Made by a program: the position numbers and the translations under genes
Notes under the pieces: generated by a model
What the model saw: only the letters and a program-made list of their open reading frames with translations
The model's database searches: none
What the model was told of the DNA's origin: nothing
Virus record (IMG/VR): IMGVR_UViG_3300031774_002667
Span: 1 to 23,985 of that record
Source: a virus
Strand: one strand, 5' to 3'
DNA length: 23,985 nt
Shown here: positions 7,470-14,191 of the stretch, piece after piece
Layout: each line of letters opens with the position of its first letter
Position numbering within the stretch: position 1 is the first letter of the stretch

Positions 7470-9385
7470 TGAAAAAAAAGAAAATCCTCATTCAAACCGA
7501 CTTTGCCCTCGGTAAGACTGGCTTTGGCAGAAACGCTAAAGCCATTCTCTCTTATTTATATAAGACGGGAAAATACGATTTAGTCCACTACTGCTGCGGT
7601 ACTCCATACTCTGCAATGCAGCACAAAAAGCTTCCTTGGAAATCTGTGGGCTCACTTCCAGATGACCAAAACGAGCTAGCGAGAATTAATCAAGACCCTA
7701 ACTTAGCAAAACGCGCTTCTTACGGGGAGTATTATCTAGACAGAGTAATTAAAGAAAACGAGCCAGATGTATATATTGCCATTCAAGACATTTGGGGTAT
7801 CGACTTTGCCATTAACAAGCCTTGGTTTAATAAAATCAATTCAGTTCTTTGGACTACTTTAGATTCACTACCTATTCTGCCCAGTGCTCTTGAAGCTGCC
7901 AAGAAAACAGAAAATTTTTGGGTATGGAGTAACTTTGCGGAAAAGGAAATGAAAAAACTCGGCCAAGAACATGTTAAAACTGTTCACGGTGCTGTAGAGC
8001 CGAGCACGTTTAGAAAGCTTTCTGACAAAAAACGTCTGACTTTAAGAGCCATCAACGGCATACCTACTGCTGATTTTATCGTTGGTTTTGTTTTCCGAAA
8101 CCAACTAAGAAAAAGCGTACCAAACCTGCTTGAAGGATTTAAGCTGTTTAAAGAAAAGAACAGAGACATAAAAGCCAAACTACTACTTCACACGCATTAT
8201 GGTGAAGGGTGGGACATACCAAAACTCGCAAGAGAGTACAATATCCCAGACGAAGAAATTCTAACTACTTACGTCTGTAAAGTTTGTGGCAAATACTCTG
8301 TAAACGCTTACAGAGGTCAAGACATAGACTGTCATCGATGCAACTCTAAAAAGTCATGCACAACTACAAACGTAGGACATGGCGTGACTGAAGAGCAGCT
8401 TAATGAAGTTTATAACTTAATGGATGTGTATTGTCACCCATTTACTTCTGGTGGCCAAGAAATTCCTATTCAAGAAGCAAAACTTACTGAGTTGATCACC
8501 TTGGTGACAAACTATAGCTGCGGTGAAGAAATGTGCGAGCCAGAAGCCGCCTCACTACCTCTAAAATGGAGTGAGTACCGAGAGCATGGCACGGAGTTTA
8601 TTAAAGCTTCGACACAGCCCAACTCTATCAGTAATCAACTTACTAAAGTTCTTAAAATGAAACCCAAGCAGAAAGAGCTAATGGGTAAGCAAGCGCGACA
8701 GTGGGTGCTAGATTATTTTTCTACAGAAGCTGTTTGTGCTAAATTGGAGAATTTTATTGATAACTCAAAAACTGTAGAATACGATTTTGATTTTGAACAG
8801 CGCAAAGGTAATCCAGATTATGTAATGCCTGAAATTAAAGATGACAGCGAGTGGGTACTGCACATGTACGGAAATATCCTTAATTATGAAAACGTCGATG
8901 AAAATGATGACGGATACAAGCACTGGATGAAAGAGATTGAAAAAGGTGCGTCTAGGGAAAAAATCGAAGCGTATTTTAGGCAAGTGGCGAAACAAGAAGT
9001 TAATAAAACAGTCAAGTTTGAAGATACCTTAGACCCAGACGATAAAGGGCGCAGGATTTTGTATTGTATGCCTAAGAGCGCGGGTGATATATTTTTATCA
9101 ACAAGCTTGTTTAAATCAATAAAAGAAACTTATCCAGACCACAATTTGTACGTCGCCACTGAAGCTCAGTTTGCAGACTTGCTAAAAGGCAACGAGTATG
9201 TTCATAGGGTCATACCGTTTAACGAGCAATTTGAAAGCCATTACTTCACTGAAGGCGCGGGAGAAAACGAAGGCTTCTTTGAAATATCGTTTATCCCACA
9301 CATAACAACTCAAAAATTCCAATCTTACCAACACAACGGTAAAGATATTATCAATTACAAAGATTTAAAATATGCACATCATTGA
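7469..9385 (+). CDS. multidomain glycosyltransferase: GT4-like, DUF4214-like, N-half of GT9
   Basis: The start is taken as ATG at 7469, overlapping the previous stop (TAATG), rather than GTG at 7463; this gives 638 aa. Residues 1-435 look like a GT-B (GT4-type) glycosyltransferase: ILIQTDFALGKTGFGRNA at the N-terminus, VGFVFRNQLRKSVPNLLEGF at the start of the second Rossmann half, and GGQEIPIQEAKLTE in place of the family's E-x7-E region. A zinc-ribbon-like insert has C270, C273, C288 and C291. Residues 465-511 match the DUF4214 pattern (MYGNILNY, DGYKHWMKEIEKGASREKIE). From 527 a GT9 (heptosyltransferase-like) N-terminal half begins (ILYCMPKSAGDIFLSTSLF), but the frame ends at 638 in the middle of that domain; the other half is in the next ORF, in a different frame. 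The substrate is unknown; candidates are virion proteins, DNA bases or host surface sugars. Confidence 0.8.
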   Translation: MKKKKILIQTDFALGKTGFGRNAKAILSYLYKTGKYDLVHYCCGTPYSAMQHKKLPWKSVGSLPDDQNELARINQDPNLAKRASYGEYYLDRVIKENEPDVYIAIQDIWGIDFAINKPWFNKINSVLWTTLDSLPILPSALEAAKKTENFWVWSNFAEKEMKKLGQEHVKTVHGAVEPSTFRKLSDKKRLTLRAINGIPTADFIVGFVFRNQLRKSVPNLLEGFKLFKEKNRDIKAKLLLHTHYGEGWDIPKLAREYNIPDEEILTTYVCKVCGKYSVNAYRGQDIDCHRCNSKKSCTTTNVGHGVTEEQLNEVYNLMDVYCHPFTSGGQEIPIQEAKLTELITLVTNYSCGEEMCEPEAASLPLKWSEYREHGTEFIKASTQPNSISNQLTKVLKMKPKQKELMGKQARQWVLDYFSTEAVCAKLENFIDNSKTVEYDFDFEQRKGNPDYVMPEIKDDSEWVLHMYGNILNYENVDENDDGYKHWMKEIEKGASREKIEAYFRQVAKQEVNKTVKFEDTLDPDDKGRRILYCMPKSAGDIFLSTSLFKSIKETYPDHNLYVATEAQFADLLKGNEYVHRVIPFNEQFESHYFTEGAGENEGFFEISFIPHITTQKFQSYQHNGKDIINYKDLKYAHH

Positions 9386-10562
9386 GTCATACGCAACGCA
9401 TTGCGGCTTGAGGATCGATAAGCCTTGGATTTACCAAAGCTACTACCCAATGAGTTACAAGCACTATATCACCCTCCAACCTGCGGGTGGGGCAGATGTA
9501 CGTGATTACGGTTACTGGGATGAAGTGATTCAGTATATTCAGCCTGAACTAGAAAAACGCCAAATCAAAATTGTCCAACTTGGGACAGAAAAAGACCGCG
9601 CAATCCCTGGCTGCATTCACACTCAAGGCTCTACTGAGCTTTCTCAAGTGTCATACTTAATTAATGGATCGATGCTTCATCTAGGGGTGGACAGTATTGG
9701 TATCCACATGGCTTCAGCTTACGACAAAAAGATTGTTGGCTTGTACTGTAATCAGTGGACTAGATCGAGTGGTCCTTATTGGTCTAACACAAAAGACGTA
9801 ATCCTGCACGAGCCAAACAGAAACGGCATCAAGCCGAGCTTTTCCTTACAGGAAGACCCTAAAACAATCAACGAAATTTCAGCAGAAAAGGTAGCTCAAT
9901 CTGTTTTCGATCTACTTGGTATCGATGCTAAAATCCCTTACGAAAGAGTTCATGTTGGAAAAAACTATAATGACATTAATGTTCAAAATGTTCCAACCTC
10001 AGTCGCTAGAATAAATGAGCAGCAACTCGCAAACCATCCACTTATTGTAAGGATGGATATAGACCACAATGAAGAAGTTTTAGAAGAGCAGCTAAAACAG
10101 TGCGTGTGCGTTGTTTGCTCGACCAAACCAATTGATAAAAACATAATTATGAATTATAAACCAAGAATACAAAACTTTGTTTATTACTTGGATGATAATC
10201 ATGATAAAGAGTTTGTTGAGTTTCTTCGTAGTAATGCCGTGTCTCATAGCTTACTAACTAGAGATGGCGACGAGAAACTTGAAAAACTAAAGCTGGAATA
10301 TTTAGACTACGGTTTTATTTTTCGCAAATACATTGACGAAGAAGGCATCGCAACGCTCAAAGACCAAGACCTTTCTAAGTACATGTTCAAAACTAGGAAA
10401 AAAATACTAAAAGGCGGCGAATGCTACAATAGCGTTTCAAACCTAACAGCAGAAAGACCTATGGCGTCTGTAAATGATTTTTCTTTTACTGAAATAGTAG
10501 ATAACCCAGAATTTTGGGATTTTTTGGACGAAACTTATATTGTCAAAAAGCTTGACTCTTAA
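9372..10562 (+). CDS. GT9-like glycosyltransferase C-terminal half plus unknown domain
   Basis: Protein of 396 aa, beginning at ATG 9372 inside the end of the previous gene (14-base overlap, +1 frame). Residues 1-185 continue the heptosyltransferase-type GT9 domain started upstream: HIIESYATHCGL, then ITLQPAGGADVRDY, IKIVQLGTEKD, LSQVSYLINGSMLHLGVDS (donor-binding half) and IHMASAYDKKIVGLY. A complete GT9 needs both halves, so this protein must either pair with the upstream product or be fused to it by frameshifting. Residues about 200-396 form a second, unrecognised domain with alternating charged helices and strands (HPLIVRMDID, QLKQCVCVVC, IQNFVYYLDD). No Shine-Dalgarno sequence stands before 9372, so initiation would rely on coupling. 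The last codons contain the -35 box of the next promoter. Confidence 0.72.
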   Translation: MHIIESYATHCGLRIDKPWIYQSYYPMSYKHYITLQPAGGADVRDYGYWDEVIQYIQPELEKRQIKIVQLGTEKDRAIPGCIHTQGSTELSQVSYLINGSMLHLGVDSIGIHMASAYDKKIVGLYCNQWTRSSGPYWSNTKDVILHEPNRNGIKPSFSLQEDPKTINEISAEKVAQSVFDLLGIDAKIPYERVHVGKNYNDINVQNVPTSVARINEQQLANHPLIVRMDIDHNEEVLEEQLKQCVCVVCSTKPIDKNIIMNYKPRIQNFVYYLDDNHDKEFVEFLRSNAVSHSLLTRDGDEKLEKLKLEYLDYGFIFRKYIDEEGIATLKDQDLSKYMFKTRKKILKGGECYNSVSNLTAERPMASVNDFSFTEIVDNPEFWDFLDETYIVKKLDS

Positions 10563-10567
10563 TCAAG
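10551..10567. repeat. inverted repeat over the -35 box, second copy of candidate operator
   Basis: CTTGA, 7 bases, TCAAG; written in full it is CTTGAC-N5-ATCAAG, as at 3329-3345, and both copies are preceded by AAAAAG. In both places it overlaps the -35 box at the same register. The ssDNA-binding gene promoter at 6913 does not have the right-hand arm. Too short a stem for a terminator. Confidence 0.4.
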
Positions 10568-10587
10568 GGTAGTCTAAACTTGTATCC
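10552..10587 (+). promoter_or_regulatory. sigma70-like promoter for Rad52-like gene, predicted leaderless
   Basis: The -35 box TTGACT (10552-10557), a 17-base spacer and -10 box TAAACT (10575-10580) are followed by 7 bases and then the ATG at 10588. An AAGGG run at 10565-10569 is too far from the ATG (18 bases) to serve as a ribosome binding site. The geometry is the same as before 3365 and 6948. Inferred from sequence only. Confidence 0.55.
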
Positions 10588-11337
10588 ATGACTAAGAAAG
10601 CAAACGCATTAGTTCGCACCAAGAGAGACGAAGACGGACTAATAACTGAACCAAAAGTTGAGTATTCATTTGACGAAAACGGTTTCATTGATTGGCGTAA
10701 AATGCTTAACGATGAATGGCTTTACCCCAACCCAACTAAGTATCCCGCGTCAGCAGATATTTCTAAATTAAAAGACAGTGATCTTTGTGTTCTGTTGCAG
10801 GGATACAAAGACATTGCTCAAATTCGAGGCTATACTGACGTAACTTATGATATAATCTCACCTAGCGCAGACTATGTGGTTGCAACTTGCTCGATCACTT
10901 GGAAGCCTAACTACGAGACAGAAAATGAGGCAGTTATTTTTTCTGCGATTGGTGACGCTTCACCCGCAAATACAAATGGGTTTGGCGCTCTCTATCTTGG
11001 ACCTATGGCTGAAAATAGAGCTTTTGTTCGTTGCGTTAGAAACTTTTTGAAGATCGGCATTGTTGGTCGTGATGAGCTTGCTGGGAACGGAAGCCCAACA
11101 TCAAAAGTCGCTACTGCGCGACAAGCCTCCGTGTCTACGGAAAGCGGGGTATCAACCGCCAACCCTCACGTAGTCCTTTCATCGCTAATGGGCGAGAAAG
11201 GTGTGACATTTGAAGCTTTAGTAAAAAGATTAAAAGACGAAGGTTATAACAAAGCAGACAAGATCGCTAGGGTTGAGCAGATTCCTAAGATTAAAACTTT
11301 TGAACTTATCGAAAGAATCAAGTCAATTAAGACTTAG
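10588..11337 (+). CDS. Rad52-like single-strand annealing protein
   Basis: Protein of 249 aa. Residues 60-165 match the pattern of Rad52-superfamily phage annealing proteins. This includes KLKDSDLCVLLQGYKDIAQI and RGYTDVTYDI (helix then strand), ATCSITWKP and IFSAIGDASPANTN (sheet), and MAENRAFVRCVRNFLKIGIV (long basic helix that lines the DNA groove). The C-terminal quarter (about 190-249) is a separate small helical, lysine-rich segment after a Ser/Thr-rich linker. Such proteins coat ssDNA and anneal complementary strands; with the RecB-type nuclease at 1579 this would make a Red-like recombination pair. Its own predicted promoter precedes it. The gene ends in an 11-base overlap with the convergent gene on the other strand, and no hairpin terminator is seen there. 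The superfamily call is by pattern and the exact subfamily is uncertain. Confidence 0.68.
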   Translation: MTKKANALVRTKRDEDGLITEPKVEYSFDENGFIDWRKMLNDEWLYPNPTKYPASADISKLKDSDLCVLLQGYKDIAQIRGYTDVTYDIISPSADYVVATCSITWKPNYETENEAVIFSAIGDASPANTNGFGALYLGPMAENRAFVRCVRNFLKIGIVGRDELAGNGSPTSKVATARQASVSTESGVSTANPHVVLSSLMGEKGVTFEALVKRLKDEGYNKADKIARVEQIPKIKTFELIERIKSIKT

Positions 11338-11650
11338 GGTAATCAGATTTAACCTGCTCTATAAACGCCGTAAGATTGTCTAGCTTATCTGACCTACCCA
11401 TGTGATGCTCTGTGATAGCCTCAAACTGTTTTTCCATAGGCCATTGGGAAAGTATTGCTTTTTGGCGCTGCACTTGAACATCTCTATTGCTAATTTCGGC
11501 AATTTGATTATCCCACTTGCCTTGCAGTTCTTCGAGTGAAGGTTTGGCGATTGAATTACTATCAGACCAAAATAAGTCGTCATAATTATTGTTCTTAACA
11601 ACCCACTCATGCTCTGAGTAAAACGTAGATAATATTTTTAAAATGTCCAT
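11327..11650 (-). CDS. small protein, probable tail-fibre assembly chaperone
   Basis: Protein of 107 aa, last gene of the inverted operon. The N-terminus (EHEWVVKNNNYDDLFW) is followed by PSLEELQGKWDNQIAEISNR, then a segment with alternating Arg/Gln (VQRQKAILSQWPMEKQFEAI) and a C-terminus DNLTAFIEQVKSDYPKS. The 'PSLEEL...W....' and '..Q.eai.e...G....l..fi..vk..yPk' rhythm is seen in small phage proteins encoded directly after tail-fibre genes that help fold or attach fibres. The evidence is this pattern plus position, since the start overlaps the fibre-tip gene stop (TAATG). It might equally be a small virion or unknown protein. Its 3' end overlaps the Rad52-like gene on the opposite strand by 11 bases. 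Confidence 0.45.
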   Translation of the reverse strand: MDILKILSTFYSEHEWVVKNNNYDDLFWSDSNSIAKPSLEELQGKWDNQIAEISNRDVQVQRQKAILSQWPMEKQFEAITEHHMGRSDKLDNLTAFIEQVKSDYPKS

Positions 11651-12426
11651 TAGTAACTTATCCCTTCAGCTTCTATTTCAGTTACAGTCATATATGATCG
11701 GGCGATGTCTAATCCGTAAGGATTTGTCTCTGTAGAGTTCCTGTTTAAATAAACCGTGGAAAGCGAACTTTCGGCCCTACCAAGCCGTATGCGCCACGTT
11801 TGTGAGTCCGTAGTGCCAGCGGTCACAACGAAGCTTAAAACGGCCATCTGGCCCATTTGTGGGCCAATGAGACCATAGTTCCAGACCCTTCTCGGAGTGG
11901 TTTCCAAGTCTTTGTATAGAGCAACAACTGCGGCCCCCCAAAAGTCATTTTCTAGCGATAATTCACAAGAAACAATGAACGTACTGGACGCATGAATCGC
12001 TGAAACAGAGGTGCTAGCTATCTCGTAGCCTTGAGTATTATTTGGGGATGTTGTTGGTATTGCGGAGTTAATCCCTAAGTGGTCAGTTATATCTGTTACA
12101 GTGTGACCAATTAACCGTCTTGGTTCAGCAGTCAAAGCTGGGGTTACTGGGTCAAAGTAAAGCTTTCCATACCCCAACTCGTTTTGCACTCTTACTTCGT
12201 GTCGGCCCAGAGAAGAGTCTAAAAGCGGCACGCTTCCGTTGATAACCGTGGGGCTAGCGGCTGTAAAAGTTGAGGCGATTTCGTTTTGAAATTTATCAAC
12301 AAATAAAACCCCACTTACTTGGTTCAAATTTTGCCCACTTATAACAAAGCTGTCATTCAATAAACCGTAAGAAGGTGTTATTGAAGTACCAGAGGGCTTA
12401 GAAATAAATTGTATAGTTGATGACAT
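11650..12426 (-). CDS. fibre-tip protein: IPT/TIG domain plus jelly-roll-like C-terminal domain
   Basis: Protein of 258 aa. Residues 6-92 look like one IPT/TIG Ig-like domain: PSYGLLNDSFVISGQNLNQV, VSGVLFVD, GSVPLLD, HEVRVQNELG. Residues about 131-254 look like the jelly-roll receptor-binding end common in tail and head fibres of marine phages: TSVSAIHASSTFIVSCELSL, WGAAVVALYKD, VLSFVVTAGTTDSQTWRIRL, then STVYLNRNS and YMTVTEIEAEG. In that family the final 'S.itv.Ei' strand closes the trimeric head. Likely role: the distal adhesin that contacts the host surface. The small gene that follows (stop/start TAATG) fits a dedicated assembly factor. There is no signal peptide or membrane segment. The TIG call is moderate; the jelly-roll call is by pattern only. 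Confidence 0.6.
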   Translation of the reverse strand: MSSTIQFISKPSGTSITPSYGLLNDSFVISGQNLNQVSGVLFVDKFQNEIASTFTAASPTVINGSVPLLDSSLGRHEVRVQNELGYGKLYFDPVTPALTAEPRRLIGHTVTDITDHLGINSAIPTTSPNNTQGYEIASTSVSAIHASSTFIVSCELSLENDFWGAAVVALYKDLETTPRRVWNYGLIGPQMGQMAVLSFVVTAGTTDSQTWRIRLGRAESSLSTVYLNRNSTETNPYGLDIARSYMTVTEIEAEGISY

Positions 12427-12427
12427 G

Positions 12428-14191
12428 TTATGGTGATGCGGTTAAAAATGTAAACGACCCACTTTCACCAGTATAAGAAAAAGCGCTTAAATCAATGCTT
12501 ACTGAGTGAGTCTGGTAATTATAATTATCGTTACCAGTGTTTGTAAAAGTCACAAACGGATGTACTAATCCTGACTGTAAAAAACTACCGCTTGTTATTG
12601 TTTTGGTTTCCGAACCGTCAGACAAACTTAAAGAATAAGCGTTCATTAAGTTATTACCACTAATTATTATATGGTCTGTGTTTGTCACCCTAGTTCTACT
12701 AACTCCTATTATAGAATTTGGATTCCCAGAAACGGTGACAGAATCATAATTAGGTATATTTATAAGTTTATCTGAAAATGTTTGTATACTGTTGAGTGCT
12801 CCACCTTCATGAATAGAAACCAAAAACGGAGAGCCGTTTCCAATCATTCCTGCATTTATGGTGGCTGTTATCTTAGTGATCCCAGTTGCTATACTGTGCG
12901 ATAATGAAGAATTGTTTAGTGTTGCAGAGCCATATTCCCTAGCTGATTTAGGTGTGTACGAAGTGGGAGAGCTTACAATGTATTTACCTGGGACGTTAGA
13001 AACTCCTGCACCCCTAACTTTGTCATTTCCATTGATACCAACCAAAGCTCTAGCTTGAGCAGCGTTAATTGCGTCTACAGTCACCTGCTGTCCAACGACA
13101 AAGTTGGTTGTTGACAGCCCCGTTATCGTCGGCACTGGATAGAAAAAGGTGGGAGAAGTAAAAGTTCCTGTCGTACCACCAGTATACCCGCTAATGATAA
13201 GCTTAGACCTGACTATCCCTCTCGGAACACTGACTTCATTACTGTTTAGGCCAGTAGTCACAGAAGTACCTTCTACATGAGTTTGATCAAAACCTGAAAA
13301 TAAAACTTTACAATTTTCTACCTGACTACCATTAACTGTTACAGTATCTTGGAATTTAGCGGCTCCTGTTGAAACGTTAGAAATGTATGGAGAAACTATT
13401 TTTAAATTATTAGTAGTTACGGCTTCATCCGTAATTGTTTGGTTATAGTTGCCGCTAGAATAAAAACCGCTTTGGTTTTGAAGCTTAACTGGTAATCCGT
13501 TGATTGTCGCGGTAGGCACAGCAAAAGACAAACCAGAAGAACCGCTATGCACTAGGTCAGTACCCTCCAAGTAAAGCTCTTGAGAAAAACCAGATACAAC
13601 GACCCTATTTACTATGTCTAGTGATTTACCCTGCACAAAACCAGACTCACCGAAACGCAAACCAACACTAGAGCTATTTAAATCTAACGCTCCTTCTATT
13701 GGCGGCTGGCTTGCTGCTATTTCGGCTGTAAACTGCCCACCTTTTGTTTTTATAATAACATCACGACCAGAGCCTACCGTGATATCTTGAGGCATTGTGA
13801 ACACAACAGAGTTTTGTGACTCTGAATAAAATTCAGCGCTTAAATTATCAACAGTAACCCCAGTGGTTTGATGAAGGTAAGAGCCTTTTACTAGAACGTC
13901 TTCGCCCCACTGCGCTGATGTTTTGTTTAAACCAGAAAAAGTTGGCTTACCGTAAAATCTATACTGACTATCTCCAGTAACATAGTTTATGCCATTGAAA
14001 ACGATTAAATCATTCAAGTCAGGTAAACAGCAAGGGACTGTTATTCCTACTTGAGTGAAGTCAGAATTGTAAGAACCAGTTTGGGTCGGAACTTGATTGC
14101 CAGTATTATTGAAAAACACTGCTGTAGTATCTGGATAAAGATTAAATCCAGTAACAGTTAAAGTTTGCCCTTCTGTGATTCTTTTATACAT
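12428..14191 (-). CDS. multi-IPT/TIG virion protein (tail fibre or adhesin shaft)
   Basis: Protein of 587 aa made almost entirely of beta-rich Ig-like repeats, about six by eye. The clearest are residues 3-80 (EGQTLTVTGFNLYPDTTAVF, then VGITVPCCLPDLN), 82-155 (KPTFSGLNKTSAQWGEDVLV, VKGSYLHQTTGV) and 265-350 (VSPYISNVSTGAAKFQDTVT, VNGSQVENCKVLF). Repeats of the kind 'G..v.V.G.nl....V.f' define the IPT/TIG fold, used by phages in tails and surface-exposed virion proteins, often to bind carbohydrate. The last 100 residues contain another unit (TRVTNTDHIIISGNNLMNAY). The protein is rich in Ser, Thr, Gly and Asn and poor in charged residues. It overlaps the upstream gene by 8 bases and leaves 1 base before the next, so it is translationally coupled. 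The exact structural place in the virion is not determined. Confidence 0.62.
   Translation of the reverse strand: MYKRITEGQTLTVTGFNLYPDTTAVFFNNTGNQVPTQTGSYNSDFTQVGITVPCCLPDLNDLIVFNGINYVTGDSQYRFYGKPTFSGLNKTSAQWGEDVLVKGSYLHQTTGVTVDNLSAEFYSESQNSVVFTMPQDITVGSGRDVIIKTKGGQFTAEIAASQPPIEGALDLNSSSVGLRFGESGFVQGKSLDIVNRVVVSGFSQELYLEGTDLVHSGSSGLSFAVPTATINGLPVKLQNQSGFYSSGNYNQTITDEAVTTNNLKIVSPYISNVSTGAAKFQDTVTVNGSQVENCKVLFSGFDQTHVEGTSVTTGLNSNEVSVPRGIVRSKLIISGYTGGTTGTFTSPTFFYPVPTITGLSTTNFVVGQQVTVDAINAAQARALVGINGNDKVRGAGVSNVPGKYIVSSPTSYTPKSAREYGSATLNNSSLSHSIATGITKITATINAGMIGNGSPFLVSIHEGGALNSIQTFSDKLINIPNYDSVTVSGNPNSIIGVSRTRVTNTDHIIISGNNLMNAYSLSLSDGSETKTITSGSFLQSGLVHPFVTFTNTGNDNYNYQTHSVSIDLSAFSYTGESGSFTFLTASP

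Noticed and set aside
9364-9370. T TTA AAA, a classical -1 slippery heptamer in the correct frame
   Set aside because: A -1 shift there reaches a stop at 9409-9411 and does not join the GT9 halves, which need a +1 or -2 shift.
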